Assembly (NCBI GenBank): GCA_041749015.1
Contig: JBGTCD010000155.1
Coordinates: forward strand, 1-64,000
DNA length: 64,000 nucleotides
Source: JBGTCD01 sp041749015
GTDB taxonomy: Bacteria; Bacteroidota; Bacteroidia; Cytophagales; Cyclobacteriaceae
Direction of reading: 5' to 3'
In this document: positions 1 to 8,673 of the stretch, piece by piece
Numbering within the stretch: position 1 is the stretch's first letter
Layout of the letters: each line of letters starts with the position of its first letter
Position numbers and translations under genes: made by a program
The notes under the pieces: generated by a model
What the model saw: the letters and a program-made list of their open reading frames with translations, nothing else
Told to the model about the DNA's origin: nothing
Database searches by the model: none

Positions 1-476
1 AGTAAACTCATGCTGTCTTTAAGCCTGACGGAGACGCCCATGATCAGCAAAAAAACTAGGGCCGACCCTATGGCTGCCGCCACCACTACCGATACCGGTC
101 CGGTAGTCAGGACCAGACCCCAACCTGCCAGGGTCGAAGAGGCCAGGATGAGAAGCGCAACGCCGAGGCTGGCTCCCGAGCTAATGCCTAATACAAAGGG
201 GCCTGCTAATGGATTTCTGAAAAGGGTCTGCATCTGCAATCCGCTTATAGAAAGAGCCGATCCGGCAAGGATGGCCGTCAGGGCTTTGGGGAGTCTGAAT
301 TCGGTAATAATGGTATCCCAGGCAGGGTTGCCTGATGAATGACCTGTTAATATGCCCAGGACTTTATCAATAGGAATGTAGACACTGCCTAGGCCGAGGC
401 TTATGCAAAATACCAATACCAGACCCAGTATAAGGAAAATATAAATCCAAAGTATTATAGAGGGGCTCAATTTCAT
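1..476 (-). CDS. FecCD-family ABC transporter permease, probably BtuC-type cobalamin permease (partial)
   Basis: This is the N-terminal part of an inner membrane permease that would carry cobalamin (or an iron-siderophore) from the periplasmic binding protein into the cytoplasm. Reading the minus strand from ATG at 476, about 158 codons are present before the window edge and no stop is reached. The protein starts with a strongly hydrophobic segment (residues 5-32), then the FecCD-family signature region near residues 58-90 (FRLPKALTAILAGSALSISG, then QMQTLFRNPLAGP), followed by glycine-rich membrane segments. Substrate is inferred from context: the next complete transport gene on this strand is a BtuF-like binding lipoprotein, and the riboswitch and receptor of the B12 locus follow on the other strand. 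A haem or siderophore permease cannot be excluded from the protein alone. Confidence 0.85.
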   Translation of the reverse strand, partial: MKLSPSIILWIYIFLILGLVLVFCISLGLGSVYIPIDKVLGILTGHSSGNPAWDTIITEFRLPKALTAILAGSALSISGLQMQTLFRNPLAGPFVLGISSGASLGVALLILASSTLAGWGLVLTTGPVSVVVAAAIGSALVFLLIMGVSVRLKDSMSL

Positions 477-484
477 AAGAAGGG

Positions 485-688
485 TTAGTCCCTGCTCCGG
501 GCTTTAAAAGCAGTTCTGTCTAGTTTTGGTGGATGGCCAGACGGAAAATTAAAAGCCATACTATTAAGGTAACCGGCTATCTCCAAACGCTCCTGCCAGG
601 TCAAAGAAGCATAATAGGATTTATATGACCCTGCCTCCTCTGCTTTTTGGGCTTTAAAAGCAGTTCTGTCTAATTGATATTTTCCCAT
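485..688 (-). CDS. Small conserved hypothetical protein with duplicated DRTAFKA motif
   Basis: A 67-residue protein starting at the ATG at 688; a TTG 27 bases upstream could add nine residues. The motif LDRTAFKA occurs near the N terminus and again near the C terminus, around a central WQERLEIAGYLNSMAF stretch. I recall short proteins of this pattern (DRT-F at both ends, ERL---YLN in the middle) in many Bacteroidota, sometimes near nucleotidyltransferase genes, but know no function for them. It has no signal peptide or membrane segment. The motif repetition is also a perfect 24-base direct repeat in the DNA (499-522 and 649-672). It lies nine bases downstream of the permease start, on the same strand. 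Confidence 0.55.
   Translation of the reverse strand: MGKYQLDRTAFKAQKAEEAGSYKSYYASLTWQERLEIAGYLNSMAFNFPSGHPPKLDRTAFKARSRD
499..672. repeat. 24-base perfect direct repeat inside the small DRTAFKA gene
   Basis: The same 24 bases occur at 499-522 and 649-672. They encode the repeated LDRTAFKA peptide. The identity at DNA level, including third codon positions, suggests recent duplication or gene conversion rather than only protein-level constraint. Confidence 0.8.
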
Positions 689-715
689 GGGTACAAAATT
701 AACGTTTTCTTCCAA

Positions 716-1134
716 TTAATCCTGTAATCCTGTATTGTGTAGCAATCGACTCAATTATAGAACCTAAAAGCCTTCTTGTTCTTTTTTGCTTGCCCAAAAA
801 AGAACCAAAAAAAGGCACCACGGCCAATGACGTCCCTCCCCGCGAAACGCACTGGCCCACCTTGCAGTAATCTGTCTTTTACAGTCTGCAAATTTGAAAG
901 TTCGAAAAAATAGAAATGGACTGCGTTTTTTATGTTTCTACTCTGATAGACACATTAAAGGCCTACTTACCCGCATAGCCTCGGAACGTCCGCGCTGGCC
1001 GTGGACACCCAGCCGCACATTTATTTTTACCTTAAATTTTTTAAAATGTTAATGGGGTAAGTTTTTAGCAACAAAGTCTATCCTTATAGCCTTTCAGTTG
1101 AGTCGCGATAAATTTATGTAATGCTTTCCCGGCC
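716..1134. other. Gene-free stretch holding a hairpin repeat
   Basis: No coding region is visible here. It holds a perfect 11-base inverted repeat at 778-805 and, just after it, A-rich and GC-rich tracts (AAAGGCACCACGGCCAATGA, then CCGCGAAACGCACTGG) that look like an intergenic repeat of a kind common in Bacteroidota. It lies between the small DRTAFKA gene and the 3' end of the BtuF-type gene. Confidence 0.5.
778..805. repeat. Perfect hairpin GTTCTTTTTTG/CAAAAAAGAAC
   Basis: The arms 778-788 and 795-805 are perfectly complementary over 11 bases around the 6-base loop CTTGCC. It sits about 330 bases past the 3' end of the BtuF-type gene, too far for its usual terminator, and it has the look of a dispersed intergenic repeat. 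Confidence 0.6.
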
Positions 1135-2271
1135 CTAAGGTCTGAGGGGGGCATAAAAATGGAATTCTTCATCCTCCAAAAGAGAAGGGTAGGCTATTTT
1201 GATCAGGTCTGACAGGATCAGGTCGGGGCGGAGGTACCCCGACTCAAGGTAGATATTTCCTCCGGTTGGTCCCCAAGCCTCCCCAAATGAATAGACCTTC
1301 TGATCTTTAAATGGCCTGAAAAGGGTGTACCTTCTGTCTGCCTTTGCCATAGCTTCATAGGTAGTGAAATCCGCAGCTCCGATCCAAAGGTCTGCATCCA
1401 GGGCCTTTTCATAGATCTTTTCAAATGAAAGCTGCATGCTGCCCTTGCCTTGAGTATCTTCCCATAAATACACTAAGCCGGCATCTTTGAGCAAAATAGC
1501 ACCGTAATTTTCACCCGATGGCAAAAACCAAGCATCCCCGTACATCACCCCGGTCATCACAGTGGGGGATGGGCCGGTATCTTCTATCAGGGATTGAAGG
1601 GCATGGTACCGGTCTTTTATCTCATTAAATACCTTATTGGCAAGACTGTCTTTTTCCAGAAAATAGCCCATGAACTTGAGCCATTCGGCCCGGCCCAGAG
1701 GGTGTTGCTCCAGGTACTCAGCATTGATCACCACCGGAATTCCGGCTTCCTGTATTTTCTTAAAGGGGCCCATATTACCTGAAATGGTATACGCCATGAC
1801 CATCTCCGGTTCAAGGGTCAATAATAGCTCATGATCCAAATCCATATCACGGCCAAGGTCTGCAACGAGCCCCGCTTCAACCCTTTCCCTAGCCGAAGCC
1901 GCACTGATTAGGTCCGTGGATGGAAAACCCACCAGAGTCTCCATCGAGCCTAAATAATCCAAAAGGGGAATGTGGGTGGTGGAGGTGCAGACTAATCTTT
2001 TAACCGGAGTACGGATGATGGTGTGTCCCTCATAGCCCTCCGGGATGGGGGTGCCTTTTTTGACAAGGAGGTATCTTATGGAATTTTCTGCATTTTGATA
2101 GGGCTGCTTCACGGTGACGACTTTGACATTACTGTCGACTTCATGACAATAAAACCCGGTAGCATAATCTGGTTGAACCAGCGTGATTTCGGAATCTCCC
2201 CGATGGTCCTTGTCCTGGCAACTGAACCCTATTAAAATAAATATCGATAAAAAGTAATAGATGGTTCGCAT
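1135..2271 (-). CDS. BtuF/FecB-like periplasmic cobalamin-binding lipoprotein
   Basis: A 378-residue substrate-binding protein of the helical-backbone (TroA/FecB/BtuF) class, expected to bind cobalamin and deliver it to the BtuC-type permease. The N terminus is a lipoprotein signal with lipobox IGFSC (cysteine near residue 18). The two-lobed fold is visible as VKRLVCTSTTHIPLLDYL (around 90-110), then LTLEPEMVMAY and GIPVVINAEYLEQHPLGRAE in lobe one, and LPSGENYGAILLKDAGLVYL in lobe two. The residues after the cysteine are mixed charge, QDKDH. It is transcribed divergently from the riboswitch-btuB unit and toward the permease gene. The B12 assignment rests on this context; haem or siderophore binding proteins share the fold. 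Confidence 0.85.
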   Translation of the reverse strand: MRTIYYFLSIFILIGFSCQDKDHRGDSEITLVQPDYATGFYCHEVDSNVKVVTVKQPYQNAENSIRYLLVKKGTPIPEGYEGHTIIRTPVKRLVCTSTTHIPLLDYLGSMETLVGFPSTDLISAASARERVEAGLVADLGRDMDLDHELLLTLEPEMVMAYTISGNMGPFKKIQEAGIPVVINAEYLEQHPLGRAEWLKFMGYFLEKDSLANKVFNEIKDRYHALQSLIEDTGPSPTVMTGVMYGDAWFLPSGENYGAILLKDAGLVYLWEDTQGKGSMQLSFEKIYEKALDADLWIGAADFTTYEAMAKADRRYTLFRPFKDQKVYSFGEAWGPTGGNIYLESGYLRPDLILSDLIKIAYPSLLEDEEFHFYAPLRP

Positions 2272-2424
2272 ATGTCAGGCGTTTGTATTTTGATTTTCTT
2301 GGCCAATCACTATGGACAAAATAAGTTAAAAAATTTGGAGTAACGTTGAATAAAGGCTTCTAATAATGGGTAGTATTTAGTAACCCCTTAATATGGGAAA
2401 TTTTTAAAACTTAGTAATTATGGC

Positions 2425-2432
2425 TACCTTTA
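2425..2432 (+). promoter_or_regulatory. Possible Bacteroidota -7 element for the riboswitch-btuB transcript
   Basis: TACCTTTA at 2425-2432 is one base off the Bacteroidota TAnnTTTG -7 element and lies about 10 bases before the start of the riboswitch, where the transcript should begin. No clear -33 TTTG partner was found, so this is only a suggestion. Confidence 0.3.
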
Positions 2433-2441
2433 CAAACATGA

Positions 2442-2620
2442 TGGTGCTGCTTATACCGGCTGTATCAGCGCTTAAAAGGGAATCCCGTGAAAAACGGGAG
2501 CTGTCCCCGCAACTGTAATCCCACACCGGAGAAATCCAGTAAAGGTCATGCCAACCTATAGCCATTGTCCCATGGGGATGAGAAGGCAGGCAATGACAGG
2601 GAAAGCCAGGAGACCTTCCT
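2442..2620 (+). promoter_or_regulatory. Cobalamin (B12) riboswitch upstream of btuB
   Basis: The order of conserved blocks is that of a cobalamin riboswitch: an opening GGTGCTGC, then the GGGAATCCCGTG / GGGAGCTGTCCCCGCAACTGTAA core (2479-2520), then the paired B12-box region ending in AGCCAGGAGACC near 2604-2614. Adenosylcobalamin binding would lower expression of the downstream btuB and beta-propeller genes. The start of btuB follows 137 bases after the riboswitch, leaving room for an expression platform. I saw no clear intrinsic terminator, so translational control is possible. Confidence 0.95.
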
Positions 2621-2756
2621 CATAATTTTTTTCAAAACTTTCGGGTGCAAAAGTTGAGAAGTAGTTCGAGTAAATTATTTACCACGATTACCTCTTTGCC
2701 AATGTCCTGGATTGTTTTGGATTGACATGACTCATGTTTAATTCAAAGTAAATCCA

Positions 2757-4649
2757 ATGAAGCGATTACAGATCAGCCTGTGGGTTGTTTGTTTTCTGTT
2801 AATGCCTTTTCTTCTGCTGGCCCAGGAGCAGGTGCAGGAACTGGAAACCATCACCATCACGGGCCAATCTTATGAAAAGTACACTACAGGCTCCAGAGTG
2901 ACCCGGCTGGATTCGGGCTCCCACTATTCTGGTCCGGCTCAAAATCTTGCTGAGTTACTTGCTGGCAGCACCCCGGCCTATATCCGCAATCAGGGCCATC
3001 TCATGCTTTCTACATTATCCCTAAGAGGTACGGGACCGGGTCATACAGCGCTGATTTGGAACGGGATTAATATTAATATTACCTCTTTAGGGCTGAGTGA
3101 TTTCTCATTGATTCCTGCCATGTTGCCTGACGAAATGGTCATTCACCATGGTCCTGGTTCGGCCCTGCATGGTACCGATGCCATAGGCGGTTCCATTTTA
3201 CTTAATTCCAAAGCCCCTGTTGATGGTCTAAGTGTGGATGTGTCACAAACAGCAGGGAGTTTCAGTACTTTCAGGACGCAGGCAGGTATCAATTACAAAA
3301 AGGGGCGCTGGGGCTTTAAAACCAAAGCCTTTCTGTTCAGCTCAGAAAATAATTTTCCCTATGAAAATATCTTTCAGGCAGGAAGCCCCAGAGTTCGACA
3401 GGCCAATGCCGCAGTAAATCAATCCGGGCTTCAGCAGGAAGTATTTTTTCACCCAGATGACCAAACAGAAATTTCAGGAGGGCTATGGTACACCCAGTCT
3501 GACCGGGAGATACAGCCCGGCATGCTCTCAGCCCAACACCGTTGGCAAAAAGATGAAGCCACCCGGGCGTACCTCAAAGGGCGGCACTACCGTAATAGGA
3601 GCCTTACCGAATGGACCCTGGGCTACAATCAGGATCAGATTAATTTTTTTGGGGAGATATCGGTCATGCCCAGAATTACCGGCAGAGTACAACATGATGT
3701 CGATCTGGCTCCAGGACTAATGGTACAGGCAGGAGTAGAGTGGAATACTTTTATGGCCCGGATAGCCCAATATGAAGCGGGCCGCATGGCAGAAAATCGG
3801 CAGGATTACTTTCTGGCCTCCACCTGGCAACCCTGGAAAAGTGGTAAAGTCAGTTTTAATATCAGGCAGTCTTTTGTGGCTGAAAGGCCTAATCCACTGG
3901 CACCAACGTTTGGATTTGAGCAAGTGCTTACTGTAAAGGATGATCTCTCCTGTAAAGGAAAACTCTCTTTATCCAGGAGCTACAGGGTACCCACTCTTAA
4001 TGATCGGTTTTGGTTGCCAGGGGGCAATCAGGACCTGGACCCGGAAGAGAGTCTGGGAGGGGAGATAGGACAGGTTTTGCGGTATAGGAATTGGGAATTG
4101 GAGGTGACACACTTCCGGCAGCGGGTTGACAATTGGATTATCTGGCTGCCCCAGCCTGAAGGGTACTGGGCTGCAGGCAATATCCGGGAAGTATCCGCCA
4201 GAGGCTGGGAAATTAGTCTGAATGGCACCTGGGAGCTGGCCCCGCTATATTTTAAAGCGGGAGGCCAGTATTCCTATACCAGGTCTGAAATACTCAAAGG
4301 GGAAAGCGGGCTGCAGCCATTCGGGCAGCAGTTGGCTTATGTACCTTTCCACAATGCCGCATTTCATCTGGATGTCATTTATGGTAAGGCCAGTTTGAGG
4401 ACTCAGATCAACTACACAGGAGAGCGGTTTACTTCCTTGTCCAATGATGAAATTTTAAATGACTTTCTAATTACGGACCTGTCGCTGAATTACAGGTTCA
4501 ATGCCTGGAGCCAGAAGATGAGGGCAGGTCTTGGGATGTTTAATCTATGGGACGTAGCCTATCAGAATATTGCCCGATTTGCCATGCCTGGCCGTAGCTA
4601 TCAGGTCACTCTTGCACTGGCTTTAAATCAAACTCTAACAGAAAAATAA
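2757..4649 (+). CDS. btuB: BtuB-type TonB-dependent cobalamin receptor
   Basis: A 630-residue outer membrane receptor that would import cobalamin with TonB energy. It has a signal peptide (residues 1-22, ending LLLAQ), a short TonB-box-like segment ETITITG, a plug domain with NLAELLAG, LRGTGPGHTALIWNGI and HGPGSALHGTDAIGGSILL (about residues 60-160), and then a 22-strand-type barrel rich in alternating aromatic residues to a C-terminal aromatic strand. The length is usual for BtuB (about 600). Its position directly after a cobalamin riboswitch and before a beta-propeller lipoprotein makes the substrate assignment strong. It is co-directional with the following gene, 29 bases apart, so the two are probably one operon. 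Confidence 0.93.
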   Translation: MKRLQISLWVVCFLLMPFLLLAQEQVQELETITITGQSYEKYTTGSRVTRLDSGSHYSGPAQNLAELLAGSTPAYIRNQGHLMLSTLSLRGTGPGHTALIWNGININITSLGLSDFSLIPAMLPDEMVIHHGPGSALHGTDAIGGSILLNSKAPVDGLSVDVSQTAGSFSTFRTQAGINYKKGRWGFKTKAFLFSSENNFPYENIFQAGSPRVRQANAAVNQSGLQQEVFFHPDDQTEISGGLWYTQSDREIQPGMLSAQHRWQKDEATRAYLKGRHYRNRSLTEWTLGYNQDQINFFGEISVMPRITGRVQHDVDLAPGLMVQAGVEWNTFMARIAQYEAGRMAENRQDYFLASTWQPWKSGKVSFNIRQSFVAERPNPLAPTFGFEQVLTVKDDLSCKGKLSLSRSYRVPTLNDRFWLPGGNQDLDPEESLGGEIGQVLRYRNWELEVTHFRQRVDNWIIWLPQPEGYWAAGNIREVSARGWEISLNGTWELAPLYFKAGGQYSYTRSEILKGESGLQPFGQQLAYVPFHNAAFHLDVIYGKASLRTQINYTGERFTSLSNDEILNDFLITDLSLNYRFNAWSQKMRAGLGMFNLWDVAYQNIARFAMPGRSYQVTLALALNQTLTEK

Positions 4650-4678
4650 CTTTTACAAACCTCTAAAAACACTCAAAA

Positions 4679-5728
4679 ATGAATAGATTTCAAACACTGC
4701 TCTTACTGACTATCCTGGGTTTTTCATTATTCATCATGGGTTGCTCCAATGATGATAATGGTCCTTTAATGCCAACAGTCGACTTTGCTCCAGGGGTCTT
4801 TATTGTAAATGAGGGTAACTTTGGCAGTGGCAATGGGAGCATTTCATTTTACCACCCTGAAACCATGGATGTATCCCAGGACATCTTTCAGGCAGTGAAT
4901 GGCCGCCCTACCGGTGATGTGGTGCAGTCAATGGCTATCGGGGGAGACAGGATATACGTGGTTGCCAATGGCTCCAATACCGTAGAAGCAGTAGAGCGGG
5001 GCACTTTTAATAGTACGGCCACACTTACCGACGGATTGGCTAATCCGAGATTTGCAGCAACTCATAATGACAAGGTTTATGTCAGCAATTGGGGTTCATT
5101 TGATGAAAACTTTCAGCTCGACCAATCCTTTGTGCAGGTCTGGGAGGCCGGTGCTTCAGCACCTTCAGCCACCATCAATACCGATAATGGCACAGAAAAC
5201 CTGATGGTTGTTGGTGACCGGCTATTTGCCTCCAACAGTTTCACCAATACGGTCTCAGTAATTGACCTTAATACCGAGGAAGTAATATCCACCTTGGAAT
5301 TATATCAGGGACCAGGGGCCATGGTTTTGGATGCTGCTGGAAATTTAAATGTTATTTGCACCGGAAATTTCCAGGGGCAGGATGGAAGGATCATCACCAT
5401 AAATCCCAACTCTTTACAGATAACAGGCACTATTGAATTAGGCTTGAATCCATCCAACCGCCTCACCGTGGCTGAGGGCACTTTATTTACGATTGCAGGT
5501 GCCAATGTGGTGAAAATTTCACCTTCCGGAGCCCCGGAATTAGTTTCGATTGAAGGTGTTACGGGCCTGTATGGCATAGATTATGATGCAGCCAGAGGTG
5601 AGTTTTATCTGGGTGATGCTGCTGGTTTTCAGGGGAATGGCAAGGTAATAATTACCGACCAAAACTTTGAAGAGAAAGAGTCCTTTTCAACTGGCGTAGG
5701 TCCAAATGGGTTTGTTTTTGAAAATTAG
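4679..5728 (+). CDS. BtuG-like surface beta-propeller lipoprotein (YncE/DUF5074-type)
   Basis: A 349-residue lipoprotein with lipobox FIMGC (Cys22) followed by SNDD, an acidic pattern that in Bacteroidota directs lipoproteins to the cell surface. The rest is a repeat protein of YVTN/YncE type: recurring segments such as DRIYVVANGSNTVEAVER, DKVYVSNWGS, DRLFASNSFTNTVSVIDL and GNLNVICTG each look like one blade, about seven in all. In gut Bacteroides, BtuG is such a propeller; it caps BtuB and binds B12 very tightly. Immediate position behind riboswitch-controlled btuB supports the same role here. The role is inferred; a general YncE-like protein without B12 binding remains possible. Confidence 0.75.
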   Translation: MNRFQTLLLLTILGFSLFIMGCSNDDNGPLMPTVDFAPGVFIVNEGNFGSGNGSISFYHPETMDVSQDIFQAVNGRPTGDVVQSMAIGGDRIYVVANGSNTVEAVERGTFNSTATLTDGLANPRFAATHNDKVYVSNWGSFDENFQLDQSFVQVWEAGASAPSATINTDNGTENLMVVGDRLFASNSFTNTVSVIDLNTEEVISTLELYQGPGAMVLDAAGNLNVICTGNFQGQDGRIITINPNSLQITGTIELGLNPSNRLTVAEGTLFTIAGANVVKISPSGAPELVSIEGVTGLYGIDYDAARGEFYLGDAAGFQGNGKVIITDQNFEEKESFSTGVGPNGFVFEN

Positions 5729-5891
5729 GTAAAAGGAAACTCTGCATGTGAAAATCGAAACTATTTAAAGGTTACCAGGGCGGCTTAGATAAGATCTATC
5801 CATGTAAGTAGGAATTAGAATCTGTGCAGTGTCATTGTTTTTCCGATTTTATTGTATTTTTAGAAAAATTTTTAGACGTTAGGTCCTAAGT

Positions 5892-6902
5892 ATGAAGCAT
5901 TTTTTACGTCTTATAGCGGCTTTTAGTATCACAATTTGGGCAGGTCAAGCTTATTCGCAAACCAGCTCCGGTTCGGAGGCTGTAGTTTTTGAGGAAATTT
6001 ATGATGAGCCCTACGCCATCAATAAGCTGTTCGTACAGTTTCAGCCGTTATATACCGATCTCTTTGTTTCTAATGTCAACGTAGGCTTTGGGCTCGAAGC
6101 CACCTATTTTTTGGAAGACCGTTTTCAGTTTAGGGCACACTTTCGTAAAGCCTACGCGAGAAAATTTGATATGGCCAGGGATGTGGCAGAAAAAAACAGC
6201 GATATGGATAACCGCCCCAATGTTTTTAATTACTTCGAAATAGGGGCTACTTATCATATCAAAGATTTTGAATCAGAAGGCAATGCCAAAATGATGCTGT
6301 ACCGCAAGAGCTATCGCACTAACCGGTGGGCATCCAGGGTACCTAAGCAATTTGATATTCCTGTGAAGGTAAGAACCATTTATGGTGCCAGACTTGGTGC
6401 TTTTATGTATAATAGCTCCACTGATCTCAATAGAGCACTTTCAGGTCAGGGACTTCCGTATGAAACCATTACCAATGCTGATGGCAACCCACTACCTGAA
6501 GACCTGATTGTTTTTGGTAATTTAAATGCCACAGGATTTTATGCCGGTGCTTCCTATACCAGAATTAAAAATGTAGCCATAGATATAGAAAAATTTGAAG
6601 CAGGGGTTTCAGACCTGATTTTTACTGCTTATTTTGATATTTTGGCTGCTCCGTTTACGACTCTCGACAATGTATTCCTCAATGATAATGAGTACGATGT
6701 TTCTGATTTAAAACTGAATATGTTTGGTGTTAGAGCGGGAATTGACGGGAAGTTTAACAGGACCTTAAGCTGGGGATATGGGGCAGAAATGGGGTACAGG
6801 CCGGGCCTTAATTCCAGGGGTTTTTATGCATTGATCAAGATCAGCATCCCTGTTTTCAGTACTAATTTTGATGATACCAAGGTAGAGGCTTTTCAAAAGT
6901 AG
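5892..6902 (+). CDS. Hypothetical outer membrane beta-barrel protein
   Basis: A 336-residue protein with a Sec signal peptide (residues 1-22, ending GQAYSQ). The mature part has the alternating aromatic and polar pattern of outer membrane strands, for example FVQFQPLYTDLFVSNVNVGFGLEATYFLEDRFQFRAHFRKAY, and ends in ALIKISIPVFSTNF, compatible with a barrel C terminus. I do not recognise a named family. It starts 163 bases after the beta-propeller gene and its 3' end overlaps the convergent carbonic-anhydrase-like gene by ten bases. It may be expressed on its own. Confidence 0.7.
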   Translation: MKHFLRLIAAFSITIWAGQAYSQTSSGSEAVVFEEIYDEPYAINKLFVQFQPLYTDLFVSNVNVGFGLEATYFLEDRFQFRAHFRKAYARKFDMARDVAEKNSDMDNRPNVFNYFEIGATYHIKDFESEGNAKMMLYRKSYRTNRWASRVPKQFDIPVKVRTIYGARLGAFMYNSSTDLNRALSGQGLPYETITNADGNPLPEDLIVFGNLNATGFYAGASYTRIKNVAIDIEKFEAGVSDLIFTAYFDILAAPFTTLDNVFLNDNEYDVSDLKLNMFGVRAGIDGKFNRTLSWGYGAEMGYRPGLNSRGFYALIKISIPVFSTNFDDTKVEAFQK

Positions 6903-7384
6903 ATTTTACCTTCCAAATAAGCACCTGCCAGTTTTACATAGTGCGAGGCATTTAATTTTATTTTTTCGGCGGCCTTTTCATCCAGCTTCCTGACTACCTT
7001 GGCGGGGGTACCCATAACGAGAGAATTATCCGGAATTTCCATCCCTTCTGTAACAAGAGCATGAGCACCAATGACACAATTAGTTCCTATTTTAGCATTA
7101 TTGAGCACGGTGGCCCTGATGCCAATTAAGGTTTCGGAACCTACCGTAGCACCGTGTATAATAGCGCCATGACCCACTGTGACCCGATCTCCAATTTTAA
7201 CCGGTATTCCCGGATCACAATGGATAACTGCAAGGTCTTGTATATTGGTTTCAGTACCGATTTCAATTTTTTCTACATCTCCACGTACTACTGCCCCAAA
7301 CCAAATGGAAGAACGATCACCCAATGAAACTTGCCCAATCACCCTGGCACCGGGGGCTATAAACACATTTTTTCCTTTTTCCAT
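6893..7384 (-). CDS. Gamma-carbonic-anhydrase-like hexapeptide-repeat protein (YrdA/PaaY family)
   Basis: A 163-residue left-handed beta-helix protein. Hexapeptide repeats run through residues 8-125 (IAPGARVIGQVSLG, then IGTNCVIGAHALV). The family's zinc-ligand histidines appear as His55, His72 and His77 (VIHCD, GHGAIIHG), with the conserved VVRGD at 32-36. The family includes carbonic anhydrases, acyl-CoA-pathway thioesterases (PaaY) and many members of unknown activity, so the substrate is open. Length is typical. The gene is convergent with the upstream barrel protein and divergent from hutI, 38 bases from its start. Confidence 0.9.
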   Translation of the reverse strand: MEKGKNVFIAPGARVIGQVSLGDRSSIWFGAVVRGDVEKIEIGTETNIQDLAVIHCDPGIPVKIGDRVTVGHGAIIHGATVGSETLIGIRATVLNNAKIGTNCVIGAHALVTEGMEIPDNSLVMGTPAKVVRKLDEKAAEKIKLNASHYVKLAGAYLEGKIYF

Positions 7385-7422
7385 TGATAATTTTTTAATA
7401 TTTGGGTTAAGATAAAATAAAA

Positions 7423-8673
7423 ATGAAGAACCTGCTCATTAAAAATATCAAAACTCTGGCCCAGGTAAGGGAGGCAGCTCCCAGGCCTGTAAAGGGCCCT
7501 GACCTTTCCATTCTCCCTGTGATCAATGATGCCTGGCTGCTGATTAAGGACCAGAAAATAGAAAATTATGGGACCATGGAGTCCTGCCCATCGGATCACG
7601 ACCATATGGTCATTGATGCCACCGACCGGATGGTATTGCCGGCGTTCGCAGACTCCCATACCCATCTGGTTTTTGCGAGGTACAGGGAGGAAGAATTTGA
7701 GATGAAGATTAAAGGTGCTACCTATAGTGAAATAGCCGCTTCGGGAGGGGGGATATTAAATTCGGCGCAAAAGCTCCATGAAACTTCCGAAGAGGACTTA
7801 TTCCAAAGCGCCCTTACCCGTGCCAGGGAGATCATGCGGTTTGGTACCGGGGCTGTTGAAATAAAAAGTGGATACGGCCTCAATACCGATGATGAACTCA
7901 AAATGCTCAGGGTAGCACGCCGGATAGGGGTCGAGACCCCGCTTAAGGTAAAGACTACTTTTCTTGGCGCCCATGCTATTCCCAATGGGCACACGAGGCA
8001 ATCATACATTAATTTGGTAATCAATGAAATGATCCCGGCTGTAGCAGCAGAGCAATTGGCTGATTTTATCGATGTATTCTGTGAAGAGGGATTTTTCACG
8101 CCGGAGGAGACCCAAAGGATATTAAAGGCCGGACAGGTATATGGGATGATCGGAAAGGTGCATGCCAATCAGTTGACCGTTTCGGGAGGTGTAGAAGCTG
8201 GGATATCGGCCGGGGCAATTAGTGTGGATCACCTGGAGTCAATGGATGAAAAATCAATAGCAGCTTTGGGAGCCTCAGAAACCATAGGTACCATGTTGCC
8301 GGGTGCTGCCTTTTTCCTGAGAATGCAATATCCTCCGGCACGGAAAATGATTGATGCCGGTGCCATATTGAGTTTGGCGACTGATTATAATCCGGGAAGC
8401 GCACCTTCCGGAAAAATGGGTCTAATCCTCTCTTTGGCCTGTATTCAAATGAAAATGACCCCGGAGGAGGCCATCAATGCTGCTACTATCAACGGCGCAT
8501 GGGCGATGGGCATACAGGATACCATGGGGAGTATCACGCCGGGTAAGAATGCCTCCATTATCATAACTAAAGAAATACCATCCCTGGCATACATTCCCTA
8601 TGCCTTTGGCAGCGATTGGATCAGTAAGGTGATTTTAAATGGGGGAGTAGCGTATGAAGATCAATTGAACTGA
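7423..8673 (+). CDS. hutI: Imidazolonepropionase
   Basis: A 416-residue amidohydrolase that opens the imidazolone ring of imidazolone-5-propionate to N-formimino-L-glutamate, the third step of histidine degradation. Metal-site residues are visible: FADSHTH with His79 and His81, LGAHAIP with His184, KVHANQ with His247 and ATDYNPGS with Asp321. The RYREEEFEMKIKGATYSEIAASGGGI block after the first motif is characteristic of HutI. The other histidine-degradation genes (hutH, hutU) are not in this window, so hutI stands alone here. Its last 13 bases overlap the convergent Lon-domain gene. Confidence 0.95.
   Translation: MKNLLIKNIKTLAQVREAAPRPVKGPDLSILPVINDAWLLIKDQKIENYGTMESCPSDHDHMVIDATDRMVLPAFADSHTHLVFARYREEEFEMKIKGATYSEIAASGGGILNSAQKLHETSEEDLFQSALTRAREIMRFGTGAVEIKSGYGLNTDDELKMLRVARRIGVETPLKVKTTFLGAHAIPNGHTRQSYINLVINEMIPAVAAEQLADFIDVFCEEGFFTPEETQRILKAGQVYGMIGKVHANQLTVSGGVEAGISAGAISVDHLESMDEKSIAALGASETIGTMLPGAAFFLRMQYPPARKMIDAGAILSLATDYNPGSAPSGKMGLILSLACIQMKMTPEEAINAATINGAWAMGIQDTMGSITPGKNASIIITKEIPSLAYIPYAFGSDWISKVILNGGVAYEDQLN

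Larger units (their letters stand above)
2272..2756. other. Divergent control region of the B12 locus
   Basis: This 485-base stretch separates the divergent BtuF-type and BtuB genes. It holds a cobalamin riboswitch reading toward btuB (2442-2620) and a possible promoter just before it. No second riboswitch reading toward the BtuF gene is visible. Confidence 0.7.

Noticed and set aside
10..342. Plus-strand frame of 110 codons at the window start
   Set aside because: It is antisense to the FecCD permease, which has clear family motifs on the minus strand.
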